Source: Kineosporia rhizophila
Lineage (GTDB): Bacteria > Actinomycetota > Actinomycetes > Actinomycetales > Kineosporiaceae
Direction: 5' to 3'
DNA: 38,157 nucleotides
Assembly: GCF_021277265.1 (NCBI RefSeq)
Contig: NZ_JAJSOH010000046.1
Location: forward strand, 1 to 38,157
Positions 16,057 through 23,074 of this stretch are shown one piece after another. Below the pieces are notes generated by a model, which ran no database searches, was not told where the DNA came from, and was given only the letters and a program-made list of their open reading frames with translations. Made by a program: the position numbers and the translations under genes. Position 1 is the stretch's first letter, and every line of letters starts with the position of its first letter.

Positions 16057-16467
16057 TTACGAAGGCTGGCGGTGACGCACCGGGCGGGTGTGGATCTTGG
16101 CGATGCAGGGCGCGACCCCGGCCCCGTCAGCGTGCTCGGCGCGGGCCTTGTAGGCGCTCGGGCTCTCGCCCACCAGTTCGGTGAAGCGGGAGCTGAAGGT
16201 GCCCAGCGAGGAACAGCCCACGGCCAGGCAGACATCGGTGACGCTGAGCTCGCCGATGCGCAGCAGGGCCATCGCCCGCTCGATCCGCCGCGTCATCAGG
16301 TAGCTGTACGGGGACTCCCCGAACGCTGCTCTGAAGCTGCGGGAGAAGTGGCCGGGGGACATGAGCGCGAAGCGGGCCAGCGCGGCCACGTCGAGGGGCT
16401 GGGCGTAGTCGCGGTCCATCTTGTCGCGGGCCCGGCGCAGCCGGACCAGATCCTCCAACGACGTCAT
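16057..16467 (-). CDS. AraC family transcriptional regulator (DNA-binding domain only)
   Basis: About 136 residues beginning MTSLEDLVRLRRARDKMDRD. Both AraC helix-turn-helices are present: LDVAALARFALMSPGHFSRS is the first, and LSVTDVCLAVGCSSLGTFSS, then RFTELVGESPSAYK, is the second with the family signature. There is no ligand domain, which is usual for this small subgroup. I prefer ATG 16467 over ATG 16479, because it fits the conserved N-terminus and CATGCT lies 7 nt before it. It is divergent from a VOC gene. AraC/VOC pairs of this kind are common in actinobacteria, so control of that gene is the likely role (inference). Confidence 0.88.
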   Translation of the reverse strand: MTSLEDLVRLRRARDKMDRDYAQPLDVAALARFALMSPGHFSRSFRAAFGESPYSYLMTRRIERAMALLRIGELSVTDVCLAVGCSSLGTFSSRFTELVGESPSAYKARAEHADGAGVAPCIAKIHTRPVRHRQPS

Positions 16468-16559
16468 ACCGACCAGCATGGCACTTCCGCGCCCCAGGGC
16501 GCTGCACCGGTCAGGAATCGAGAAGCGCTGGTCACAGCCACGCGACTACGTTGAGCGGC

Positions 16560-16970
16560 ATGGACATCACCATTCACCAGACGTTCCTGCCGCACACCGA
16601 CCCGGAGGCCTCGCTGGCCTTCTACCGCGACGTCCTGGGTTTCGAGGTACGCCTCGACGTCGGCTACGAGAACATGCGCTGGATCACCGTGGGGCCGGTG
16701 GCCCAGCCCGGCACCTCGATCGTGCTCTACCCGCCCGCCGCCGACCCGGGGATCACCGAGGACGAGAAGCGGGTGGTCGCCGAGATGATGGCCAAGGGCA
16801 CCTTCGCCAGCATCAACCTGGCCACCAAGGATCTGGACGGCACTTTCGAGAAGCTGCAGGGCGGCGACGTGGACATCGTCCAGGAGCCGACCGACCAGCC
16901 CTACGGCGTGCGGGACGCGGCGCTGCGGGACCCGGCCGGGAACCTGATCCGGCTGCAGCAGGTCAGCTGA
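16560..16970 (+). CDS. VOC (glyoxalase/bleomycin-resistance) family protein
   Basis: A 136-residue protein beginning MDITIHQTFLPHTDPEASLA. The first module is FYRDVLGFEVRLDVGYENMR; the second includes ASINLATKDLDGTFEKLQGG and ends DAALRDPAGNLIRLQQV. A DPAGN motif replaces the common DPDGN. The insertion PAADPGITEDEKRVVAEMMA is typical of the larger VOC variants paired with AraC regulators. The predicted -10 TACGTT (16547-16552) is 7 nt before the ATG, which favours this start over TTG 16551. The function is probably binding or turnover of a small toxic molecule; the ligand is unknown. Confidence 0.88.
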   Translation: MDITIHQTFLPHTDPEASLAFYRDVLGFEVRLDVGYENMRWITVGPVAQPGTSIVLYPPAADPGITEDEKRVVAEMMAKGTFASINLATKDLDGTFEKLQGGDVDIVQEPTDQPYGVRDAALRDPAGNLIRLQQVS

Positions 16971-16986
16971 GGACATCGACGGACGG

Positions 16987-17013
16987 GGGGCCTCCCGGCG
17001 GACAGGAGGCCCC
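16987..17013. terminator. Bidirectional terminator hairpin
   Basis: GGGGCCTCC (16987-16995) pairs perfectly with GGAGGCCCC (17005-17013) over a 9-nt loop. It lies between two convergent genes, ending 7 bp from the SDR stop. There is no T-run, as is usual in GC-rich actinobacteria. Confidence 0.7.
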
Positions 17014-17019
17014 GCCCGG

Positions 17020-17832
17020 TCAGGCGTCCACCGACGTGGTGACCTCACGCTGCGCCTGCAGTTCCGCCAGCCGGGACTTCAGGGCGTCTTCGATCTGCTG
17101 GTAGGGGCCGGACCCGAGGGCCAGGCGGCGCGGTGCGGGGGAGACGTCGGCGACGGCGATGAACGCGTCGGCCACCTTGCCGGGATCCACCCAGGCCAGG
17201 CCGCCTTCCTGCAGAGCCCGCCGGATGTCGCCGGAGGGCGTCCGGTCGTACACCGCGGTGGCCGGGGCCGTGTCGAGGGCGGCGCCGAAACCGGTCTGCG
17301 AAGGCCCCGGTTCGAGGATGGTGAAGTCGATCCCGAACGGTTCGACCTCCTGCGCGACCGACTCGACGAAGCCCTCGATACCCCACTTGCTGGCGTGGTA
17401 AGCACTGAAGTTGGGGTAGGCGATCTGCCCGCCCTCCGAGGCCACCTGCAGGATCCGGCCCCCGCCCTGGGCGCGCAGGTGCGGCAGGGCGGCACGGATC
17501 ACGGCGATCGAGCCGAGCAGGTTCACGTCGATGACGCGGCGGATCTGCGCGTCGGTGAGTTCCTCGGCCGCGCCGAAGATTCCGTGGCCGGCGTTGCTCA
17601 CCACCACATCGACCCGCCCGGCGGTGAAGGCCTGGTCAGTGGCCGCGCGAACCGATTCTGCGTCGGTCAGGTCCATCTGCACCGTGCGCAGGCGCTCGTA
17701 CTTCGCCGCGAGGTCGTCCAGGGCCTCCGGCCGACGGACCGCGCCGATCACTGTGTCCCCGCGTTCCAGAAGCCTTTCCGTCATCAGCCGGCCGAACCCT
17801 CCGGAGGCGCCGGTGATCATCCAGGTACTCAT
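17020..17832 (-). CDS. SDR family NAD(P)-dependent oxidoreductase
   Basis: A 270-residue classical short-chain dehydrogenase. The cofactor motif TGASGGFG is at 7-14, with basic residues after the second strand (AVRRPEALDD) suggesting NADP(H). NAGHG starts at 80, catalytic Ser is at 132 (VASEGG), and Tyr145 and Lys149 form YHASK. The EPGPSQTGF segment after the active site is typical of the large unassigned SDR group. The substrate is unknown. GAGAGG precedes the ATG. The promoter has MerR-type geometry and the divergent gene is a MerR regulator, so the enzyme is probably induced by that regulator's ligand. Confidence 0.93.
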   Translation of the reverse strand: MSTWMITGASGGFGRLMTERLLERGDTVIGAVRRPEALDDLAAKYERLRTVQMDLTDAESVRAATDQAFTAGRVDVVVSNAGHGIFGAAEELTDAQIRRVIDVNLLGSIAVIRAALPHLRAQGGGRILQVASEGGQIAYPNFSAYHASKWGIEGFVESVAQEVEPFGIDFTILEPGPSQTGFGAALDTAPATAVYDRTPSGDIRRALQEGGLAWVDPGKVADAFIAVADVSPAPRRLALGSGPYQQIEDALKSRLAELQAQREVTTSVDA

Positions 17833-17865
17833 GTCTGCTCAGTCCTCTCGATGGCGACCTGGTAG

Positions 17866-17896
17866 ACGCTAGGAGTTCGAGTGGACTCGAGGACAA
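17866..17896 (-). promoter_or_regulatory. MerR-type promoter of the SDR gene with central palindrome
   Basis: Reading the minus strand, -35 TTGTCC (17896-17891) and -10 TAGCGT (17871-17866) are separated by 19 bp instead of 17. The spacer holds the perfect inverted repeat TCGAGT-CC-ACTCGA (17890-17877). An over-long spacer containing the operator is the signature of MerR-activated promoters, where the protein untwists DNA to align the boxes. The same palindrome overlaps the likely -35 (GTGGAC, 17881-17886) of the divergent MerR gene. Confidence 0.8.
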
Positions 17897-17916
17897 GCCC
17901 GCTTAGGCTGGATTCC

Positions 17917-18414
17917 GTGACCACCACTGCGGAAGCGATGAGCATCGGTGAGCTGAGCGCCGAGACCGGTCTGAGTGCGCACACCCTGCGGTTCTACGAG
18001 CAGGAGAACCTGTTCGTGAATCCGGTGGCGCGCGATTCCACGGGCCGGCGCGTCTACGGCCGCAGCGACGTGCAGTGGCTGCAGCTGCTCACCCGGCTGC
18101 GCGACTCCGGCATGCCGCTGGCCGACCTGGCGCGCTACACCGAGCTGGTGCGCGCCGGCGAGGGCAACGAGCAGCAGCGCATCGAGCTGCTGCGCGAGCA
18201 CCAGGACAAGGTGCGCCGGCAGATGGACCGGCTGGCGGCGAGCCTGGAGGCGGTCAGCCGAAAGGTCGAGCTGTACGAGAGTGCGCTGGCCGGCGGCCAC
18301 CCCGACCGCCCCTGGCAGGACGGCGAGGGCGATTGCGTGGTGCCCGCGCCGCCGGTGCGCTCGGGGCGTCAGCAGCCCCCGAAGTTCACGGGGCATGCCC
18401 GCAGCGGCGGATAA
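17917..18414 (+). CDS. MerR family transcriptional regulator
   Basis: A 165-residue protein. The winged HTH has MSIGELSAETGLSAHTLRFY and then EQENLFVNPVARDSTGRRVY, the invariant RFYE and GRRVY pattern. RDSGMPLADLARYTELV follows, and a coiled-coil dimerisation helix covers about residues 85-120. No cysteine-based metal site is visible, so it is more likely an organic-ligand or redox-type MerR than a metal sensor. TAGGCT (17904-17909) sits 7 nt before GTG 17917, fixing this start and predicting a leaderless transcript. The palindrome in the shared promoter suggests autoregulation and activation of the SDR. Confidence 0.9.
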   Translation: MTTTAEAMSIGELSAETGLSAHTLRFYEQENLFVNPVARDSTGRRVYGRSDVQWLQLLTRLRDSGMPLADLARYTELVRAGEGNEQQRIELLREHQDKVRRQMDRLAASLEAVSRKVELYESALAGGHPDRPWQDGEGDCVVPAPPVRSGRQQPPKFTGHARSGG

Positions 18415-18421
18415 TGTCCAG

Positions 18422-19099
18422 GTGACCGATACCTTCGTGCCTCCCGCCGTGCCCTCGTACAAACTGCGCAGGGGACGCATGGGGCTCGTCCGGCGCGAGG
18501 CGATGGATGCGCACTTCTCCCGCTTCCAGGTGCCGGAGGGCCCGCTCGACCTCGGGGCCCTGTTCGGCCCGGGGGTGCCGGTGGTGCTGGAGATCGGGTT
18601 CGGGACGGGCAGCAGCACGTTGAGCATGGCTGCGGCCGATCCGGCGACCGGCGTACTCGCGGCCGACGTGCACACCCCCGGGGTCGGCAATCTGGTGCTG
18701 GCGCTGGTCGAGGGCGGCCTGGAGAACGTGCGGGTGCTCAACGGTGACGGCGAGGAACTGCTGCGCAGCCGGATCCCCTCAGGCAGCCTGGCAGGGGTAC
18801 GGGTGTACTTCCCCGACCCCTGGCCGAAGGCCCGCCATCACAAGCGCCGCCTGGTCACGCCGCGCTTCGCCGCCCTGGTGGCCGACCGGCTGGCTCCGGG
18901 TGGGCTGCTGCACTGCGCCACCGACTGGGAGCCGTACGCAGAGCAGATGGCCGCCGTGCTCCGGGCCGAGCCGGGGCTGGAACTGCAGAACGACGGCGCG
19001 GTGGAGCGCCCGGCCTGGCGTCCGGTGACCAAGTACGAGGCCCGGGGGCTGGCCAACGGGCACCGGGTGGCGGACTTCCTGGCCCGGCGGCCGGCCTGA
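18422..19099 (+). CDS. trmB: tRNA (guanine-N7-)-methyltransferase TrmB
   Basis: A 225-residue cytosolic SAM-dependent enzyme that methylates G46 in the variable loop of tRNAs. Motif I is VVLEIGFGTGSST. The TrmB signatures follow: VRVYFPDPWPKARHHKRRLV and LHCATDWEPYAEQM, plus the closing RPVTKYEARGLANGH that holds the TKYE element. GTG 18422 is 7 bp after the MerR stop; GATAAT (18410-18415) overlapping that stop may be its own -10 box for a leaderless message. A strong terminator follows directly. Confidence 0.96.
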   Translation: MTDTFVPPAVPSYKLRRGRMGLVRREAMDAHFSRFQVPEGPLDLGALFGPGVPVVLEIGFGTGSSTLSMAAADPATGVLAADVHTPGVGNLVLALVEGGLENVRVLNGDGEELLRSRIPSGSLAGVRVYFPDPWPKARHHKRRLVTPRFAALVADRLAPGGLLHCATDWEPYAEQMAAVLRAEPGLELQNDGAVERPAWRPVTKYEARGLANGHRVADFLARRPA

Positions 19100-19140
19100 C
19101 GAAGAACGGCCGGGTGCTTCCACCCGGCCGTTCTTCGTTT
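19099..19140. terminator. Strong bidirectional terminator after trmB
   Basis: An 18-bp perfect stem: 19099-19116 pairs with 19121-19138 around the tetraloop CTTC, followed by TT on the plus strand. Within it GAAGAACGGCCGGGTG pairs with CACCCGGCCGTTCTTC. It lies between trmB and the end of the convergent Ser/Thr kinase gene and can serve both. Confidence 0.9.
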
Positions 19141-19143
19141 GCT

Positions 19144-20721
19144 CTAGGGGTTGCCCGCGGCTCCGCCACCGGTGTCGCCGGTGGGCTCGCCGCCCGTGTC
19201 CGGCGTGGTGGTGGTCGGGTCGGCCGGGGTGGTGGTCGGCGGCGGCGCGTCGGTGGTCACCGTCGGGTCGGGCGCGGCCGTCGTGGTCGGGGTGACCGTC
19301 GGCTTGGACGTGACCGTCGGGTCGTCGTCGTCATCGGGCACGTCGTCGTCCGGGGTGTCCGAGTCGGAGGGCTTCGGCCCCGTGGTGCGCGAGGGCCCGG
19401 CGGTCGCGGTCCGGGTGGTGCTGCCGCTGGGGATCACCACCGTGCCGTCGGGCCGGGTGGTCGCGCCGGCCGTGGGGATGTTGTTCGGGGCGGTGGCCGG
19501 CACCGTGCGCAGCTTGCCGTCCTTGTCCTTGATCACGGTGGACGAGGCGCTGGCGGTGGGGGCCAGGCCGCCCTCCTCCTGCGAACCGGAGACGTTGGCC
19601 GCCGGATCCTCCTTCTGGCCGCCGTCCTGGTTCAGCATGATGACGCCGCCGACCACGACCGCGACCAGCAGCACCGCGCCCCCGGCGGCCTGCGCGAAGA
19701 TCGGTGTGCGCCACCAGGGCTGCTCGCCCCGGTGCGGCTCGCCCCGGCGCTGCTCGGGCGGTGCGATCACCGGGTTGCCGCGCCCGGCGGTGGCCGAGGC
19801 CACCTGGTCCATCAGGGCGTCGTAGGCGCTGTTGGCCCCCAGTTGCGCGGTGAGCGCGATCTCGGCCGGGGTCTGCATGCCGGTGGGCGGGGTGCTGCGC
19901 GGCAGGCGGGTGACCGGCTGGCCGGTGCGCGCGGCGATGGCCACGTGCTTGGCGTTGGGCCGGTCCTCCGGGTCCTTCTCCAGGCAGGCGTCGATCAGGT
20001 CGCGCAGCTCGGCGGAGTGGATCGGCGTCATGTCGACCGAGGCGTGCACCGTGCGGTAGAGCATGGCGGTGGCCGGGCCGGTGCCGAAGGCGGGCTCACC
20101 GGTGGCCGCGTAGTAGAGCAGGGCGCCCAGGGAGAAGATGTCGGTGGCCGGACCGACCCGCTTGCCCACCGCCTGCTCGGGCGACATGTAGGCGGCCGAG
20201 CCGGTGATCTTGCCGGTGCTGGTGACCGTGCTGGCCTCGGCGGCCCGCGCGATACCGAAGTCGATCACCCGGGGCCCCTGCGGGGACATCAGGATGTTCG
20301 AGGGCTTGAGGTCGCGGTGGATCACGCCCGCGCGGTGGATCTCGGTCAGCGCGTCGGCCACGCCGGCGGCCAGGTCGAGCACGTCGTCGGGGTGCAGCGG
20401 GCCGGAGGCCTCGATGGTCTGGAGCAGATTGCGGCCCTCGACGTACTCGGTGGCCATCCACGGCAACCGGGCGTCGGGGTCGGCGGTGAGGACCTCGGCG
20501 GTGTAGGTGCCGGAGATCCGGCTCGCGGCCTCCACCTCGTGCCCGAACCGGCGCCGGAACTCCGGGTCGGTGGCGAGGTACTCGTGCACGACCTTGATCG
20601 CCACGAGACGGCCTTCGGGGGCCTCGCCGAGGTACACGGTGCCCATGCCACCGCCGCCGAGACGCCCGACTACGCGGAATTCACCGATCTGCTCCGGATC
20701 CCCGGGCCGGAGGTCGTACAC
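19144..20721 (-). CDS. Membrane-anchored Hanks-type Ser/Thr protein kinase
   Basis: A 525-residue protein from GTG 20721 with AGGAGA upstream. The kinase domain (residues 13 to about 270) is complete: Gly loop GRLGGGGMGTVYLG, ATP Lys43 in VAIKVV, HRDLKPSN with catalytic Asp137, DFG at 154-156, and a Thr/Ser-rich activation loop (TVTSTGKITGSAAYMSPE). A cytosolic linker and one transmembrane helix (AGGAVLLVAVVVGGVIML, about 344-362) follow. About 160 extracellular residues rich in Thr, Pro, Asp and Gly make up the rest, with repeated TVT, TTT and PDDD stretches but no PASTA repeats. It should phosphorylate cytosolic proteins in response to an outer-surface cue; the tail may be glycosylated or wall-associated (inference). 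Targets are unknown. Confidence 0.95.
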   Translation of the reverse strand: MYDLRPGDPEQIGEFRVVGRLGGGGMGTVYLGEAPEGRLVAIKVVHEYLATDPEFRRRFGHEVEAASRISGTYTAEVLTADPDARLPWMATEYVEGRNLLQTIEASGPLHPDDVLDLAAGVADALTEIHRAGVIHRDLKPSNILMSPQGPRVIDFGIARAAEASTVTSTGKITGSAAYMSPEQAVGKRVGPATDIFSLGALLYYAATGEPAFGTGPATAMLYRTVHASVDMTPIHSAELRDLIDACLEKDPEDRPNAKHVAIAARTGQPVTRLPRSTPPTGMQTPAEIALTAQLGANSAYDALMDQVASATAGRGNPVIAPPEQRRGEPHRGEQPWWRTPIFAQAAGGAVLLVAVVVGGVIMLNQDGGQKEDPAANVSGSQEEGGLAPTASASSTVIKDKDGKLRTVPATAPNNIPTAGATTRPDGTVVIPSGSTTRTATAGPSRTTGPKPSDSDTPDDDVPDDDDDPTVTSKPTVTPTTTAAPDPTVTTDAPPPTTTPADPTTTTPDTGGEPTGDTGGGAAGNP

Positions 20722-21141
20722 GTCGAGTCTTCTCCTGAGTTCGGCTGATGCCGTGCCTGCGACAGTAGGTGCACACTATCGGGCGGGTGTGACCGTCCGC
20801 AGGCGAATTCGCCGATCCGGACACAACCCTGACATTGAGTTATCTCTCGCCTGAGGGTCGGGTCGGCTTGCGGGCCGCGCCGGGTGCCGATGGGATCACT
20901 GAGTGACCTCCCCGACGGCTCAGGGTGATCTTCCGGGTGATCCCTGAGTATCTCCAGCGGCCCACCGCACATCATCAGAGATGTCATCCGTAGGAGGACG
21001 CCCGGGCGGCGTAGTACGACTCACGTCGTACCCGGGAATGCTCCCCCAGGCGGATGTGCTGGGTAGTTGCAGGTAGCAGGCTTATGCAGGCCGGCGGACG
21101 GCATCGGGCGGTCCGCGGCACGACCTTGGGGGAACTTCCTG
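20722..21141. other. 420-bp gene-free divergent region with two inverted repeats
   Basis: No credible coding frame. It must hold the promoters of the kinase (leftward) and the two-TM protein (rightward). It contains the perfect 12-bp palindrome GGCGAATTCGCC at 20802-20813, about 80 bp upstream of the kinase start. It also contains the inverted repeat GTACGAC-TCAC-GTCGTAC at 21014-21031, flanked by CCCGGG on both sides (21001-21006 and 21031-21036), about 110 bp upstream of the two-TM protein. I cannot match either to a known regulator, riboswitch or small RNA. Confidence 0.55.
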
Positions 21142-21786
21142 ATGTCCGAGACCATCGCCGACGTCGCCGTCGGCCACGCCGGTCACGACCAGGCGGGCAA
21201 GGCCGGAACCACCGACGAGCGCACCGACACCGTCCGCGAGACCGTCTACGAGTACGCCACCGTGCAGGCCCCGCGCCGGCTGGAGTGGGTCTACCGCGAC
21301 GCCTACCGGCACCTCGGCTGGCTGCTCGACGCCTTCGACCCCGATGGCTGCCGCAACCCCGCTCTGGTCACCCTGCGTTTCCGCCGCGACCTGGCGCTGC
21401 CGGGCCGTGCGGCGCTGGCCGGCCTGCAGCGCGAGTGCGACGAGGCGCTGGCCGTGATCGCCGCCCGCGAGCGGGTGCGCACCTCACTGGTGCACTCGTC
21501 CACCGCCCTGTCCGGCATCGTCGGCGCCGGTCTCGTGGCGGGGGCCGCGCTGACCCTCGACGACGGTGACCTGCTCACCCCGGTCCTGCTGGTCGCGCTC
21601 GGAGTGGTGGTGTGGCTCATCGGAGTGATCGGCCGCCGCCACCTGGCCGAGATCGCCGCCGCCCGGTTCGGGCTGGGCATCGAGAAGGAGTACGCGGTTG
21701 TGCTGCGCACGGGCGAGCAGGCCGCGCAGCTGCTGGCCCGCGCCGGCGCTGCAGACCGGCTGGAGCTGATCCCCGCGCAGCCGTAG
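21142..21786 (+). CDS. Hypothetical protein with two C-terminal-half membrane helices
   Basis: A 214-residue protein; GGGGGA precedes ATG 21142 by about 8 nt. Residues 1-115 are soluble and charged, with Tyr/Arg-rich helices (VYEYATVQAPRRLEWVYRDA, YRHLGWLLDAFDPDGCRNPA). Two hydrophobic helices follow (LSGIVGAGLVAGAALTL and LLTPVLLVALGVVVWLIGVI) as a hairpin, then a cytosolic helical tail with GIEKEYAVVLRTGEQAAQLL. I do not recognise the family. It lies between two Ser/Thr-kinase-containing genes and could be a partner or substrate, but no sequence feature shows this. Confidence 0.8.
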   Translation: MSETIADVAVGHAGHDQAGKAGTTDERTDTVRETVYEYATVQAPRRLEWVYRDAYRHLGWLLDAFDPDGCRNPALVTLRFRRDLALPGRAALAGLQRECDEALAVIAARERVRTSLVHSSTALSGIVGAGLVAGAALTLDDGDLLTPVLLVALGVVVWLIGVIGRRHLAEIAAARFGLGIEKEYAVVLRTGEQAAQLLARAGAADRLELIPAQP

Positions 21787-21846
21787 GGCACCGGCTGCGA
21801 GCTGATCGTGGCGCCGCCGTAGGCAGCGGTACGCGCCGAGCGGCGC

Positions 21847-21881
21847 CCGGGTGTGACCACCGCAGCGGTGATCACACCCGG
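21847..21881. terminator. Bidirectional terminator hairpin
   Basis: CCGGGTGTGA (21847-21856) pairs with TCACACCCGG (21872-21881). An inner CACC/GGTG stem extends the hairpin past one mismatch. It lies between the convergent two-TM protein and aldo/keto reductase genes. Confidence 0.8.
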
Positions 21882-21891
21882 ACGACCGGAG

Positions 21892-22932
21892 TCAGGAGCG
21901 CTCGGCCCCGGTCCACGGCCGGGTCACCTTGACCGCCTCGGCCAGCACGCTGTCGATCCGGCCCAGTTCGTCGGCGGCGATCTCCAGGTTGCCCAGTGCC
22001 GCCACGTTCTGCTCCAGCTGCTTCACCGACGAGGCGCCGATGATCAGCGAGGTCACCCGCTCGTCGCGCAGGGCCCAGGCCAGCGCGAGCTGGGCCAGCG
22101 TCTGGCCGCGTTCCTCGGCGATCCCGGACAGCTGGCGCAGCCGGCCGATCAGGTCGTCGGTGATCTGGCCGGCGTCGAGGGACTTGCCCTGGGTGGCGCG
22201 GGAGCCCTCGGGGATGCCGTTGAGGTAGCGGTCGGTCAGCAGGCCCTGCTGCAGCGTGCTGAAGCCGATCACGCCGAAGCCCTCGTCGTGGGCGGCGTCG
22301 AGCAGGCCGTCGTCCTCGATCCAGCGGTTGAGCATGCTGTAGGAGGGCTGGTGGATCAGCAGCGGCGTGCCCAGCTCGCGCAGCAGCCCGGCCATGGTGC
22401 GCGACTCCGCGGCGGTGTAGCTGGAGATGCCCACGTACAGCGCCTTGCCGGCCCGCACCGCGGCGTCGAGCGCCGAGGCGGTCTCCTCCAGCGGCGTGGT
22501 CGGGTCGAAGCGGTGGGAGTAGAAGATGTCCACGTACTCCAGGCCCAGCCGCTCCAGCGACTGGTCGAGCGAGGACAGCATGTACTTGCGGCCGCCGCCG
22601 CCCTGGCCGTAGGGGCCGGGCCACATGTCGTAGCCGGCCTTGGAGGAGATGACCAGCTCGTCGCGGTAGGGCTTGAGGTCGGTGGCGAACAGCCGGCCGG
22701 CGTTGATCTCGGCCGAGCCGTAGGGCGGGCCGTAGTTGTTGGCCAGGTCGAAGTGCGTGATGCCCAGGTCGAACGCCCGCAGCGCGATGTCCCTCTGCAC
22801 GGCCCAGGGCTTGTCGTCGCCGAAGTTGTGCCAGAACCCCAGCGAGAGCAGGGGCAGGTCGAGCCCGGAACGACCCGAGCGGCGGTAGCGCATGCTGCCG
22901 TCGTAACGGGCGGGATCGGGGCGATACGTCAT
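21892..22932 (-). CDS. Aldo/keto reductase (YghZ/Gpr-like, L-glyceraldehyde 3-phosphate reductase type)
   Basis: A 346-residue NADPH-dependent reductase, the same length as E. coli YghZ. The start ATG 22932 (MTYRPDPARYDGSMRYRRSG) has GGAG 7 nt upstream and matches the YghZ-type N-terminus; ATG 22980 is less likely. The AKR tetrad is complete: D62 and Y67 in FDLANNYGPPYG, K98 in VISSKAGYDMW, H140 in DIFYSHRFDP. Further matches are LPLLSLGFWHNFGDD and LIIGASSVKQLEQN, the C-terminal cofactor region. E. coli YghZ reduces L-glyceraldehyde 3-phosphate and methylglyoxal, so carbonyl detoxification is likely. It is divergent from the giant kinase-cyclase gene. Confidence 0.93.
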   Translation of the reverse strand: MTYRPDPARYDGSMRYRRSGRSGLDLPLLSLGFWHNFGDDKPWAVQRDIALRAFDLGITHFDLANNYGPPYGSAEINAGRLFATDLKPYRDELVISSKAGYDMWPGPYGQGGGGRKYMLSSLDQSLERLGLEYVDIFYSHRFDPTTPLEETASALDAAVRAGKALYVGISSYTAAESRTMAGLLRELGTPLLIHQPSYSMLNRWIEDDGLLDAAHDEGFGVIGFSTLQQGLLTDRYLNGIPEGSRATQGKSLDAGQITDDLIGRLRQLSGIAEERGQTLAQLALAWALRDERVTSLIIGASSVKQLEQNVAALGNLEIAADELGRIDSVLAEAVKVTRPWTGAERS

Positions 22933-23074
22933 CAGGGCGCTCCATCGTTCGGGTACTTGGCCAGAAGCGGCCTCGGTCATTGTGACCGGTCCGGCCGACG
23001 GGCCCGGCCCGGGGTATCCCCCGCACGGGCTACCCCGCGTCAAGTGCCGATCCACGTTCGCCGACCGCATTCGT

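Noticed and set aside
22982..23074. GTG 22982 as start of the giant kinase-cyclase
   Set aside because: Codon usage is atypical before about 23110 and it would leave almost no room for the divergent aldo/keto reductase promoter; it remains possible.
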